Assembly (NCBI RefSeq): GCF_030704535.1
Contig: NC_081812.1
Span: 331,501-395,500, forward strand
Direction of reading: 5' to 3'
Length of the DNA: 64,000 bases
Origin: Vitis vinifera
Taxonomy: Eukaryota; Streptophyta; Magnoliopsida; Vitales; Vitaceae
Shown one piece after another: positions 1 through 12,700 of this stretch. The notes beneath the pieces were generated by a model. It saw nothing but the letters and a program-made list of their open reading frames with translations, had not been told where the DNA came from and searched no databases. Position 1 is the first letter of the stretch; every line of letters begins with the position of its first letter. A program made the translations under genes and the position numbers.

Positions 1-310
1 TCCGCTTTGAGCTTATATACTTTGTTGGCACGAGTTATGAGAATCAAATTGACTCTAATTTCACTTTTATGCATAAGAGTGTTTTGGTAATTACGTAAGA
101 TTGTATAGGGATAAGTGAACAAGGTCTCTAGACTGAGCTAATTAATTAATTAGTAGGCCCCATTGGGTTAATTAATTAATTAGGACTTGCTTTAGGTTAA
201 ATTAAGTGACCTAAGCCCTTAGTGGACTTAGGTCACTTAAGTCCAGTCCGGAACCCTATAAATATCCCATTAGGGATTAGGGTTCTTATAGGTTTTTCTA
301 AAAAACCATC
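1..310 (+). repeat. LTR-like repeat fragment (third copy of the family at 2.1-4.2 kb)
   Basis: This segment shares an ordered series of motifs with about 2,680-2,960 and 3,950-4,220. These are a run of attaattaatta blocks, a stretch like 'gtgacctaagccc...cacttaag', a TATA-like 'cctataaatatccc' near 256, then 'gggttcttatagg'. The TATA box followed by a short leader-like stretch suggests the promoter part of an LTR. It is an old, divergent fossil copy, open at the window edge. The family is not assigned. Confidence 0.45.
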
Positions 311-339
311 TTCCACTTTTAGAGAAAATGAGTTGTTAG

Positions 340-1010
340 AAAAATTAGGCTAATCCAACTTATGGTAATCACTTTAGAGAGGGGAGTGAATAGGATAATA
401 GTCTCTTTTTGTAAATTTAAATTATGTGAATGCAAGAGATAATTATATGCAAATATATAATAAAATAATAAAAAACAATTGCATATAAATTAAAAGAATA
501 GGGAAGAGAGAATGCAAATACAAGATTTTCATAGTGGTTCGGCGCAACCCGACCTACGTCCACTCTCATCTAGCTTCAATCCCAAGCTTGAGGTTCCACT
601 ATTTCAAGGCTTCCAAACCAAACCTTCAAGAAATACAATTGGATTATGGTTCCAATCCACCCTCTTGGACTTTTGGCTCCAAGCACTATTTACAATCCTC
701 AAGAGATACCCCACTCTTGAACAACCTCTCAAGTGATACTCCACACTTGAGAATCCCTAAGTAATACCTCACACATAGATTCTTTCTCTCAAAGATATAC
801 AAATAATTTTATAAAATCCTAGTACAAAACTTTAGACTCAAATGATACAAGAAAAACTAGAATTGAATGATGCACTTAATATATGCAAGTTTTAGAACAA
901 TGATGCACTAAAAAAACACTCTTCCAAGGCTAAAATATATTTAAGAAAGGTTTGATAAGGTTAATCTCATGAAACAATGAAGATTTGAGCCTTTTTATAG
1001 AAGAAAACGA
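340..1010 (+). repeat. Dispersed repeat of unknown class, 'atagtggttcgg' family
   Basis: The segment has a G-rich head (gagaggggagtgaatagg), an A/T-rich body and then 'catagtggttcggc' at about 529 followed by a CT-rich tract. A diverged relative with the same order lies at about 55,747-56,460 (ggaggaggggtttgaac, AT-rich body, 'tatagtggtttgac'). Short open frames inside show no coding character. The shared architecture marks it as a transposable element or satellite-like dispersed repeat, but I see no diagnostic ends. Confidence 0.4.
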
Positions 1011-1019
1011 CCAAACTAG

Positions 1020-1400
1020 CTGTTGGGGATTCGACCGGTTGAGCTGGGGGTCGACCGGTTGACTAGCCGTTAGTATTTAATGCTTGGCAGGTGACCGGTG
1101 GACCTCAATCCCCCCTTGATCGGTTGAGGTGGGGGTCGACCAATTGAGGTTCAACCATGACCGGTTGAACAACAGTTCTAGAAGAGAGAGAGAAGGTTTT
1201 TTGCACCCCTCGACGGGTTAAGTTGGGGGTTGACTTGCTTCTCAACCGGTTGAGTTGGGGGTCGACTTGCTCCTAGACCGGTTTAGTTGGGGGTCAACCT
1301 GCTGCTCGACTGGTTGAGCTAGGGGTTGACCTGCTCCTAGATCGATTGAGTTGAATGTCGATCGATTTCTCATCCAATTAAACCAGTTGAGTTGTTTTGG
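1020..1400. repeat. CCGGTTGA-rich minisatellite
   Basis: A degenerate array in which 'gaccggttgag' and 'tgggggtcgac' alternate about every 35-45 bp, roughly nine times. It is much more GC-rich than its AT-rich surroundings and contains no gene. Unit lengths vary, so it is an old, drifting array. Confidence 0.7.
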
Positions 1401-1919
1401 GCTCAACAACCAATTTTTTCAACTTAAAACCTTTTAAACAAGTTTGGAAAACATTTGACACAAGGTTTTAGTTGAAAACATGAAATCATCCAATTTTAAA
1501 ATATTTAAAACAAAATAACTCTTGGATGATTTTGGTGCATAAGTAAAGAATGCAACGCATGAAAATCCTAGTGCACCAACAACCTTACAAATAGATCTTA
1601 TGAAGCTTGGGTCTTGAAAACACTTATCTTTAAGGTCTTTTTTTTCTTAATAATTTCTCTTTAGCTTGATTTGTCTTTATGATTGCCACTTTGGAAATCA
1701 TCTTGCCTAATCACACTTGAAATATAATCATTATTTCTAAACCTTGTTTTGTTATCATCAAAACCGAGATTAACCAAACCTTGGTTTCACATGAGCCATA
1801 GTCCCTACCTTTTCTTTCATCTCTACCTAGAGTGTATCAAAATCAAGTTTTAAGTCATTGGGCAAAAGACTCTAGGTTTATGAGACTTCTACAATTTTAT
1901 TCTTCATCTTCATCGTGTG

Positions 1920-4370
1920 GAATCAATTTGGGAACATCCAAATCTGAGGTATGTTTTTCATTAGCACCTTCTGAATATGTTTTAAGTTTAGAATTGCAAT
2001 TTTTCAATTGTGCATAGGATTTAGAAAAGCCTAGGATAGTCAAGGATGTTTCTAACTTGATTAGGGCGTTGGAAAATAAGAGATTTGGGTTTTTCCCATC
2101 AACTACTATATCACATGAGCTCTCAACCTTGAGAGAATATTGAGTTAGTATTAAGGTCTTCAATGGATTTGACGTATCGATGAAACTCTAAGTTGGTAAT
2201 ATATTTCCTATGGATTAGGCCATTGTTGATCAATGCAAGAAACAACAAGTATTCTTAAGACAAACATCATGATTTTGAGACAGTGTGTCTTTTTGGGTAA
2301 TTTTAAGGATATGTAACAATGAAATCTATGATCAAGATAATTTCTTTAGTGTAATTAAGCATTAAAGAGTTAAAGTATGTTAATTGATCTCATAATAAGA
2401 GGACTTGAGAGTTAAGGATGGTAAAGGTAACCTTAAGAGGTTGATAGCATTCATTTCATTAAATTATAAACACCAATTCATGGAGAGCTTGCATGCAATC
2501 ATTAGTGAATCATGAAACCAACTTTTTTTTCTCGACTTAATATCATAAGATATTCAAGTACAATTGGTTCTTTGTGGTAGGATGTTGAGTCAACTTTAGA
2601 ATTGAATTTTAAGGGAACTAGTACTTTCTTATGACTCCCAATGGTTCCTTGTTTGAGGGATGGTTAGGTTTTTTTATTCATATGTGTGCATAAGGATATT
2701 TTAGTAAATATATAAGGTTGCATATGAGCTTATGAATGATCTTTCCAGATTTGGCTAATTAATTAATTAAAACTCAATAAAAGTAATTTATTCATTAGGA
2801 CCCAATAGCTTAAATTAAATTACCCAAGCTAAAGATGGGTTCTAGTCACTTAAACCCACAATTAAGTCTATATAAACCCCCTTAAGGGTAGTGTTTATAG
2901 TTTTGTTATTCAGACTTCTAGAGAGAAGAACCCTATATTAAGATAGAGCCCTTAAAAGCATGACATGATGTAACAATAATAGATTTATTATTAATTAATA
3001 AGATTTATATTTCCTAATTTATCTATCATATTCATGAATTATATCTTCTAAGAGTTCTGACCTAATGTCTCTTCCATTGTGCATGACTTGGGTGCATTAA
3101 AAGTTGCACAAAAGATACAAATCATGAGTTCCTTACAAGTAGGTGATTAGTTCCTAGGTAGTTTATGGATTCAATAAATCCATTTGAGGATGTAGTGCAC
3201 TACCTTTTAATTAGAAGGATGATTGGTTTTAATAATCGGGATGAGGGTCCCATCGTGAGTACACTAGTATATATGGTTACACATTATACATGACTTATGA
3301 TGAGTCATGACACTGGTTGTAGGATAGTCATGATCTCACCAAGTCGTTATACTAAATGGTTTCTTAACTTTGAGAGGATATTGAGCTAGTGTTAAAGTTT
3401 ACAATGACCTTGACTTCTGACGAAACCTTAAGGTGGTCATATATTTTTTATAAATTAGGTTACTATTGATGAAGACCGATGGCAATTGGTATTCTCCATA
3501 AAGATACCATGGTATCTCATAAGATCATAACAGTGTATCCTTTTAGGTGTAACTAAGAACGTATAATCAGGAAATCTATAGTTGTAGTAATTAGTTAATT
3601 GAAATTGACATATACTCTTTCTGAGATAAAATATATCAGTTGATCACATAATAGAAGGGTTTGAGATTGAAGGATTGTAGAGATAATCTTGGGAGGTTGA
3701 TAGAATTCACCTTATTGATTATGAACATTCATTCATGAGGGGCCCACATATAATGGATAGTAAGTCACAATCTGAGTTCTTATGTCTCATTATAATATCA
3801 TAGGATATTAAAGTTTAGTTGACTCTCTATAGTAGGATTTGGGTCAACTTCAAAATTGAATTCGAAGAAAGCTAGTACTCTTCTATGGGTTCCTAATGGT
3901 CTTTACTCGATCTTACATTCTATGGTGACACTATTTTTGAGGGCTATTCACATGTGTGCATATAGGTGTTTTAGTAAATACATAAGGTTGCACAACAACT
4001 TATGAATGGTCTCTTTGGAATTGGCTAATTGATTAATTAGAGTCTTATGAGGTCAATTAACCAATTAAGACTCAAGTAAGTTAGTTTAAATGACCTAAGT
4101 TTATGATGGACTCAAGTCACTTAAGCTCGTAGAAAGCCTATATAAGCCTTTTTTAAGGGGTTTAGGGCTTAACTCTTGTCATTCAGTCTTCTATTCTCCA
4201 AAGAGAAGAGAACCCTAGCTACCAACCCTTTTAAAGGACTCCACCTCTCACGTGTTAAGATCCACAAAAAGCCATCGAGTAGAAGGCTTTTGGGATTTGT
4301 AAGATCTACCACATATTCAACGCATCTTCACAAATAGGATTTGATCTGGGAACATCCAAATCTAAGGTAA
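1920..4370 (+). repeat. Pair of diverged LTR-like direct repeats (about 1.24 kb period)
   Basis: Segments at about 2,130-2,960 and 3,370-4,220 align over their whole length. They share 'gatattgagctagtgtt', 'atatttcctatggattagg', 'tgatctcataataag', 'tttagtaaatac...aaggttgca' and a TATA-like 'tctatataaac' or 'cctatataagc'. A short motif, 'tgggaacatccaaatc', appears at about 1,928 and 4,347, with a variant at 4,635. The promoter-like box and ordered repetition fit fossil LTRs, either tandem solo copies or ends of a collapsed element. They are heavily diverged and therefore old. Confidence 0.5.
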
Positions 4371-4899
4371 AAACATCCACTTTCTAGATTCAAAAGTTTT
4401 AATATGCTATCTACTTCCATTGATTAAATCTAGAAAGCCCTAAGGATGGTTTGTATGTACCCTAATAAATCCAAGGTTGGGAATGAAGATATCTAGATAT
4501 TTCCTACACCTTAGCCTATATTCTCATAGACAAGATTTCACTATCCTCATATGCTAAGGTCTAGAAAAAAGAGTTGTTGAGAGAAAAATTGCAATGTTCT
4601 TGAGATCCACACCACCCATTTTACTTACTAGAATTGATTTGGGAACATCCAGATCAAAGGTATTATTTTCTAAGCACCTAGATCTAAAATTCAATTTTTT
4701 ACTGCTTTTGTTGCCTAGATCTTGATCCCTAAGATAATAGTAGCATGCACTCTAACCATTCAGGGCTTAGAATGGAGTAATCCAAAGATTTCAACAGATT
4801 AGTCATCATGTGTTTAGTGATTGACGTAGCATGGGAGGATTCTGTCTTTTTTAATGATAATTTAGTCTTTTGATTTTTGTCCAAACAACGAATTGTATA

Positions 4900-5290
4900 T
4901 TGTATTAGTATAGAGTAATAATATAAATCATTGCCTACTATACCGGTGGTTTGGTGTGATAATATTAGTGCTACTCAACTTGCTTCTAATCCTTTGTTTT
5001 AGTTAAAATGAAACACATTGAAATTGATTTTCATTTCATTTTAGGATATGATTCTTCCTAAAGATTTGGTGATACAATATGTTCCTTTTTCAAATCAGTT
5101 TGCAAATGTCTTAACAAAACATCTTCCTTTTTCTTAGTTGAGGGGAGATTAAAGAAGAACAAATAGTTAAAGAATTGCTTAATAAGTTTAACATGCATTT
5201 TATTAGTAAGAGATTGGTTAAGTTGTTAACGTTGTCATGTAAACATACATTATATTTAGAAGTTTCTTGAAGCTCATTATTTTATTCTTT
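4900..5290 (+). mobile_element. Ty1/Copia retrotransposon relic (RNase H end of pol)
   Basis: The + strand carries the recognisable C-terminal RNase H part of a Copia polyprotein: a C-D-N-I-S-A-T-Q-L-like block, then 'KHIEIDFHFI', then a V-L-T-K-like block. A purine-rich 'gaggggagat' follows, as expected before a 3' LTR. Only this end of the element is seen. It is a broken fossil with several breaks and no neighbouring intact gag-pol, probably old. Confidence 0.7.
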
Positions 5291-7772
5291 AGAGCTTTCT
5301 AAAATATCTCTCAGTTTTCTCTTTGGTTTCTTTAATTTCAATTCTCAACCTTTTACTTTCTTTATGCAATCTTTCCCAATCAAGAAAAAAAAAATTACAA
5401 GCTAAAAGTAAACTTTTTATTATTATTTAAATTTCATGAATCAAGATCAAAGAAAAGAATAGAACAAAATTTTGATTTAAAATATTTTTCCCTATTTTGA
5501 CACCAATTGAAGGTTCAAGATCTTATTTCACAAAACTACCTAGAAAGAGATTGAGATGAATAGATAGTCTTTCTTTTATAGCTCAAAAATCAAATTGTTA
5601 TATATATATATATCATTATTAACCAATAAATACAAAGAATATCCAATCACACATTGACACATGATGTTCATGGAAAGCCACTTATAGGGTCTCCTAGAAA
5701 CTTCGAAGATGTAAAAACCACAGGTAAATTGGTCACAGAGCAAATTCATTAATTATGAAAGATCAAAGACATAAATTTACCTAGACAGACTCTACTCTTT
5801 GTAAGACTTACACTTCCTACACCTATACTTGTTCTCAAGCTTGCAATGCAACACCTTCATGCTCCTTAATGAAGCCTTAATGACTTGAGGAGATGCGATT
5901 AACCACCACTAGCAAACTTGAACAATATATGAGTTTTGAGAATGTAAGGAATGTACAAAGTTAATGACAATATGCTCTAGAGTGTAAGGTTTCAAAGTAA
6001 TACAATCAATAGGCCTATTTATAGGAGAAAAACCCTAGTGAATTAGACAAATTTTATAAACTGAATATTAACTTACATATTTAGAAACTTAGAAAATTTT
6101 GAAAATTGCCCAAACCAAATATTAACTTACGTATTTAGAAACTTAGAAATTTTTAGAATTACACAAATCTAATGCTTGTTAGGGGCGCCTGAGTGCTCTT
6201 TGTAAGTGCTTGGGTGTTGCTTCATAATTTTTCTTTTTAAATTTGATAATCTTGCCTAATTAATTTACACATCTACTATATGTCTTATTTATATCATTAT
6301 ACTCTAAGCAACTCAATTATGCTTACTTGATTTGTACAATGAAAGAATCGGTCATGATCTCAAATCTTCAAGGTAAATGTAAATCTTAAATAGTATGGAA
6401 AGTTGAATCCGAAAATATATAAAAAAAAATTGTTAACTTAAACTAACTAGTTTAGTATACCAATTGTGCAAACATTTATTTAAAATATATTATTATCCCA
6501 TGATTTTTAAGTTGGATTATCATATTTTGGGTTGCATTACACAATTTTTATTTAGTTGTGTAGCATGAAAAAAATCGTTTTTGGACTACCATTTTTCCAC
6601 AAAAATATGTAAATCTAATTTTGGTCAAACCAAATCGAAACAATTTAGTTCATCAACTAAATCGATTCTAATTTATTCAAAGTTAGTTAGCTTAAGTTTA
6701 TTCAAACTGATCAAGAATTAAGTTAACCCAAACAGTGCTACCCCTGCTTTAGCTACAAGGATATATAAGTTATTGCTGAGGAGCCCATTGAACTCATGCA
6801 TACAAGCATTATCATCTTCTTCAATGATTCACAAAGATAAACATTAAATCCTAGAGTGAGACAAAAAGTGATGAGGCTGTCAAATTCTAAGTTGATGGGC
6901 TCATAGTGGACTACATGAGATAGACACACACCAAAAAAATAAAATAAAAAAAGGCACAAATAATTGGAAGCACCTGCATGCGTATGAGGAGGAGGACCTA
7001 CCAAATTGGAATTTGGGGCATATAGTATGGTTGGTATATCATCAATTCAACATCCCACCACTTCCCATTTAAAATATCTTTTCAATACCCAATAGCAACA
7101 GTGATACTGGGCTGTGGAATTTGCAATTTCTAATGGAAGTGATGAGGAATCAAGTAGTTTTATTGGGGGAGAAACCCCTCCAACAACTCATAGACAGTGA
7201 CATTACCATTTTCCCCCCTTTATACATGCCTTTGTTGGCATAATCTCCCACAAATGTCCCCTCACATTTAATCAGGGCTGACCTATGCACATGTTCAATA
7301 TTCTATAACTAACCAATACTCCAACAACTCTTCTGATTCAATAGTCTTATCTTTGGATATGGTGTATCTCACAATCAATTCAATAGTGGGCATGCGGTAT
7401 GTGTCTCCTTTTTGGCTATACTTATCAAGAAGAACAACCCATCAAAACTCAGTTTATGATTGTTGGTTTCTCTAGCAAGTAGCAACACAGTACTAAATGG
7501 AGATTGGATCATTAATCTCAAGGAATTATTACTCATACATGCATATACACAATACAAATGAGTTGCCACACATTATTGGATTACATTACAGCATAGAATC
7601 AATAAATGGCTAAAAGACCAAAACTACATACAAGGAATTTACCCCCAGCGTTTTGAGGCAGTGAGGGAGGTGGAGAACACAACAGAGAACCCACTTCAAT
7701 GAAGTGTATATGAAGATTATGAAAAGGTGAAAATGTAAAAAAGTTTATACAGTCTGTGTTTGTCTTTTTATG

Positions 7773-7775
<3 letters not shown>
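5291..7775. other. Intergenic DNA with decayed repeats
   Basis: No coding exon is supported here. A stretch around 5,640-6,060 ('ggaaagccacttatagggt', 'accacaggtaaattgg', 'aggcctatttataggag') resembles dispersed plant repeats, and 6,055-6,180 holds two copies of an 'aatattaacttacgtatttagaaacttagaaa' type motif about 65 bp apart. From 6,250 to 7,775 I see only AT-rich single-copy-looking DNA, part of which may be the 3' flank of the gene that follows on the minus strand. Confidence 0.4.

Positions 7776-7812
<37 letters not shown>
7776..7812. repeat. (GA)18 microsatellite
   Basis: A perfect GA/CT dinucleotide run of about 37 bp, starting 4 bp beyond the stop codon of the minus-strand cysteine-rich gene. 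It would therefore sit at the start of that gene's 3' untranslated region. Confidence 0.95.
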
Positions 7813-7814
<2 letters not shown>

Positions 7815-7816
7815 GG

Positions 7817-8246
7817 TTAGACAGCACAAGAGGTACAGTTACAGGTCTTGGGAACAAAAGCACACACACCAAAGGGCTTGTTGGGGAGCTGACAGTCTAT
7901 GCCAAAGCAGCATGGCATGGTGGCACAAGTACCAGTGGTTGGATCTGCACCACCAGCAGCACAGCACTTGCACACCAAGCACAGTTGGAATGGTGCCAGC
8001 TTCCTCCTTCCATCAAGATGACTGGTGTGACTGCCCACAAGTGCTGCTTCAACCACCTGGTATTGGGTTGATTCAACTGGCCTCATCTCAAGCGCATGGC
8101 ATCTTCCTGCATGTGGGTGTTCATACTCTGAGAGTGTCTGTGAAAGAGATGTGAGGATTGGGCTCAGAAATAGGCTTACCTGGAGAAATAGTGAAGTGGG
8201 CGATCAAGAGAAGCAGTATTAATTGTGTTCCAGCTGTGGGATTCAT
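7817..8246 (-). CDS. Small secreted cysteine-rich protein, DUF7866-like
   Basis: Two exons give 125 residues: 8246-8180 and 8127-7817. The first encodes MNPTAGTQ followed by a hydrophobic run (LILLLLIAHFTI), a clear signal peptide. The donor is ccag/gtaagc. The acceptor at 8128 keeps frame. The mature part has a conserved 'EMRPVESTQY' segment, a basic 'GRRKLAPFQLC' segment, then a compact Cys-rich C-terminus (CKCC, CATMPCCFGIDC, GVCAFVPKTCNCTSC) with 12 Cys in about 50 residues. It ends CTSCAV. The pattern matches my memory of a plant family annotated DUF7866; its molecular role is unknown to me. An export route and an extracellular disulfide-bonded fold are inferred. An alternative acceptor at 'atgcag' would also keep frame and remove about eight residues. 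Confidence 0.8.
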
Positions 8247-8292
8247 TGCAAAATTGTTCATGGCTGTGGATAACAGGCTTACTGTATGAGAA

Positions 8293-8295
<3 letters not shown>

Positions 8296-8387
<92 letters not shown>
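8296..8387. repeat. (GA)46 microsatellite, CT-rich on the coding strand, in the 5' region of the cysteine-rich gene
   Basis: An essentially perfect GA run of about 92 bp that ends 49 bp upstream of the start codon at 8246 (minus strand). On the sense strand it reads (CT)n, typical of plant core promoters and 5' leaders. (GA/CT)n tracts are known binding sites for BPC/GAGA-type factors. Its length makes it a likely variable site between individuals. Confidence 0.95.
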
Positions 8388-8390
<3 letters not shown>

Positions 8391-9718
8391 GTGGCCTGTG
8401 TTGTGGAAAGCTATGGAGAAAGAGGTTTATTTGGGAGAGGTTGAGAGAGGCAGCCAAGAGGGGGCCTTAATGCGTTTGTGTGGTGGAAACCCATGGAGGA
8501 GGTTTATTTGGAACCAAGTGGGTCAAGGGATGGGGATCTTTCATGTTTCTTTTTTTGTGTTTTACTTTTTGTTCATCTCTTTGGTTTTTGTGTTTTGGGT
8601 ACCACTTAAAATTAACTACACAACATTGAGATAATATAGGACTTTCATATCCTCATTCCTAATCTTAATAGCTTTTTCCAATAAAACATCAGTTTGGATA
8701 GACTAGATGTCATGCACCTAAGTATTAATATTAGCAAAAACTTTACAATATCTGTTATCCACATCAACAATGACCACCCCTCAAAACTACACAAGACTAG
8801 TAGTTCATATCATTCCAATCTCATAAAAATATGGTACAAAATGGGATCAAAACTCATTTTATTTTATAATTACTACATTACTTTTAGTTGAGTGAGATCA
8901 ACCTAACACCCCAACTTGCCAACCACCAACTCATAATTTTCAGATTCAAGATCTGAGTACCATTTTTAATGAAAGCAATTGGATCTTCTCTTTATTCTAT
9001 TAGATTCAGATACAGAACTCTCCATGGTAAATCAGAGCTATAGATTAGGTTAACAAATTGGTGATTTGGCAAAATGAGGGCCACATCTTGGTTAGAATTA
9101 GAAAGAACATCCACAAAGAGAACTAGGAAACACAAAGAAAGACTAAAATGATATCTCCAGAAAGCCACAAAAGATGCAAGCAGATTCCATAGAGATTAAA
9201 TCGCAACTAGCTCATTGACCCAACTCAAGAACATGCACCCCAATTAGCCAACATGGAATCGTTTGCAACTGCTGTAAATGAGGCTTTTTGTACATCAATT
9301 TGGCATTACCTCCCCTGTAAAGAATTCTGTTGACTGCCTCGGCATATCTCCTTCAAAGACAATCTTGTCTCAGTTGTCCAGAAGAGGATGCCAGCTTCAG
9401 CCTCTCCCACTTTTATCTGAAAATCACCTCTATTGAAGTTCATTGTTAGGATGGGTTATCTGAAAACAGCATCATTCTGTAGAAGATTAGCATTTTTACA
9501 TGATAAATTCAAATGGAAAATGAACATCAGTACATTGAAACCAGCATGATGCCAGGACATCATTAAACAAAAGGGGCATGGGGTCACCATGATACCATAT
9601 ACATGAAGCACAAAGAAGCGAATTTACCCACATGTTTTAACAAGGAAAATTTTGTCATTTTTCAAAGGGAAGAGGAAGGAAAGACACACCAAACAAGTAT
9701 ACAAATAGGTGGTGTTTC
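8388..9718. other. Intergenic DNA
   Basis: No gene is recognised. The left part would hold the promoter of the minus-strand cysteine-rich gene and the right part the 3' end of the kinase gene. No repeat structure stands out. Confidence 0.5.
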
Positions 9719-12700
9719 TCATCTAACCCTGCATGCAGCAGGGCCACCTGGGGAACAATTGGGGTTTGGAGACCGACAAACAGCACCAGCCCCAACTTTG
9801 TTGGCAAATCTGTGTTGCATTCGGTAATCAGACATTCCTGCCTTGGCAAAAGGACCACCACTACCAACTGATAGGTTCTTAGTAGAAGACGAAACTTCAC
9901 TTGTGCCACCACTACTATCTTGTAATGGCTCCAAAGTTTCCACTACATCACTCATTAAGGGCCTTGCTTTAGGGTTCTGGCTCAGGCAATAGTATGCCAA
10001 ACTGCATGCTTTCTGTGCTGCCCTTACAGAATACTGATTCTCCAATCTAGGGTCTATTATTTGAAGCAACTTTCGCTTGTCATTCAGTTTAGGCCGGGCC
10101 CAATCAACCAAGCTCTGCTCCTTGCTAGGTCGGGTCTTGTCAACTGACTTCCTTCCCGTCAACAACTCTAGAAGAACAACTCCAAAGCTGTACACATCGC
10201 TCCTGGCAGTCAGGTGGCCTGCACATTTCATGATGACCACATTCAGAAATTTGCAAGCGGAGATACACAAACTCGGTGTTTCAGAAGTATGAGAAATCTG
10301 AAAACTATATGCAACATGCAATTAAAGATTAGTGTTTCTTCTTTAACCAAAATAATCAAAAAAGAAAAATATAAGCAAAAGAGAAAGGATTGCAAGATCA
10401 GATTGCAGGACACATAAGCAATTTAAAACAGGTAAAAGAATCAATATATTCCACAATAAGCAGGTCACTGATTGTGTCAACAACAAAAAGCACACTTGTA
10501 AATGAATAAGTTCTGATTGCTGTTTTTCCAGAGAAAACATTCTGGTTTGGTTCCCAGAAAGAATGAGAAAAAAAGGAAGGCCTTTTCAAGCTTTTTCTTT
10601 TTCTCTCTTCCTCTCATGGAACCAAATAGAGCCTGAAACTCTGTTGCTTTTTCTTTATAGAAAGTATGATGGCTCTTCTTCTTAGGCCCTATATATATTT
10701 TTTGGTACTAAATATAGTTTATAGATTTCTTTTATCAGAAAATAGTTTCTATTATCAGAGAATTTGAATAATAACCAGTATACGAGGTTTCTGGATTTGA
10801 AAGAATGTTTTTTCAAGCTAAAAACTTTAAGGGAAAATCACAATCACAACCCAAGTTGCCAGGGATATAAGCTTATCTGTGCTCAAATATAGTGAATTAG
10901 AAATCAGTTACATCTGAGGGGGATGATCTTGCAGTCCCTCTGTATGGCAAAACACGACAATTATAACTATTTATGTTATAGGCAGGCAAATAGCATGATC
11001 ATTATTAGATGGTCCATGCCCCTGATGCTATCCCACTCTGTTCAAAATCACCACGCTGCCAGTCACATCTAAGAATTGATCACATGAAAAATTCAAGACC
11101 AGACATCATACTCACTGTAGAGAATGCATGTCCCAACCCATTTTACAATTGTCTTCTGACTAAGAGTATATTCTATCCTCCCACATCAGTAAGCACTAAG
11201 AGATAAAGTAATGCTGATAAATAAAGCAATTATAAGCTAGCAGGAGGCCATGAAGTAATGCTGATAAATAAAGCAATTATAAACTAACAAGAGGCCTTAC
11301 CAGTCATTACATATTCGGGTGCAGCATAACCATAGGTACCCATTACACGAGTTGATACATGGGTCTCATCACCTTGTGGTCCAGCTTTTGCAAGCCCAAA
11401 GTCAGAAAGCTTGGCTGTATAATCCTGTAGATTCACCGGTGATTAGCAGGGTAAACAGGAGTGAAGCATTCTCCCATGATGGCAATGAGAAAAAAATGTC
11501 TTGGCTAATGTGGTTTTAAGAAATGCTACTTACAGAGTCTAATAATATATTAGACGTTTTGAAGTCCCGATAGATTACAGGCCTTTCAGCATTATGGAGG
11601 AAAGCAAGCCCTTTCGCAGCACCCAGAGCAATCATCATCCTAGTTGCCCAAGATAATGGGACAGTCGCTTCTGAATGCCTCAGGGAAAGGCCACATCAAC
11701 TTGAGTTAACAGAAACAATATGAGGAATTAAGAAGAACAATATAACTTCATGTAATGTCACTAGAATTGATAACAAAGTTTCGGTCAATAATGCCCTGAA
11801 AAATCAAGTATGCACCACAAAAGTGAATCAGGCATCAACTCAACTATGGAGGTGACTAAATCAATTAGAATCCAGGAGGACCACACAAGTCAAACCCAGC
11901 AAGATTAACAAGGAAAATGCAATTATTTGGAAGGAAGTTCATAATTTCTCTGAATGTCACCTTGTTACAGCCTTGTCTCTTTGTTTACTGGCAGTAAACC
12001 TGCGGGCACTGGGAAAGGTTGTAGTTTCACTGATGGTAATCGTAGTGATTTAGGTTCTGAGCTGAGATGAGGCAGGCAATGACTTGAGATCTCAAATACT
12101 GGTTGAGGTTACAATAATATATAAACTGAGCCAGAGAGCTGAGGCCTAGGCTTCCATTTTTGGACTAGAAATTTAGATTTCCAAAAAAAAATTACAAAAT
12201 TCACAAGAGGTGTAGAGCTCATGCAGGCATTTAAAGTCATTTTTCTAAAAAATGAAGAACCAAACTGAATTGTAACTTTCTAAAATTTTGATTACGGATT
12301 TAGAGCAGAAAGAGGCCTTGTAACTTTCTTGAAATAGACAAATATTCATGAAAAAAAATGGAAATGTGAGCGGATCTACTTTTCACTGAGTGATAGACCA
12401 AGCAGTGTTGACCTGACTCTAGATCCTATCACATACTGAGCATCAAAGATTATCTAAGGTGGTTCTCAACAGAAAAGCATGCCAAACAAGTCTACAGCCA
12501 AAGATGTGCAGGAAACTATGAGTCACTAAAAGAACACCACCTTAAAGGAGCAATGCACAGACCTAGCAGAACAGCCTTCTAAAAGTTATCCCAATTAAGA
12601 TAAATACACCCAAAACTCATCGAGCTAAGTAAGTATCTTACCTCCAACAGTCTGTACTATAGGATGCTTAAAGATGAAGCTCAAAGTCTGGAATTGATCT

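Noticed and set aside
7756-8154. 132-codon + strand frame through the GA repeat
   Set aside because: It is antisense to the cysteine-rich gene and partly a translated dinucleotide repeat; the minus-strand model has a signal peptide, splice sites and a conserved Cys pattern.
8176-8457. Minus-strand frame with a long Leu-Ser run
   Set aside because: The Leu-Ser run is only the CT microsatellite. The real signal peptide starts at 8246 in another frame.
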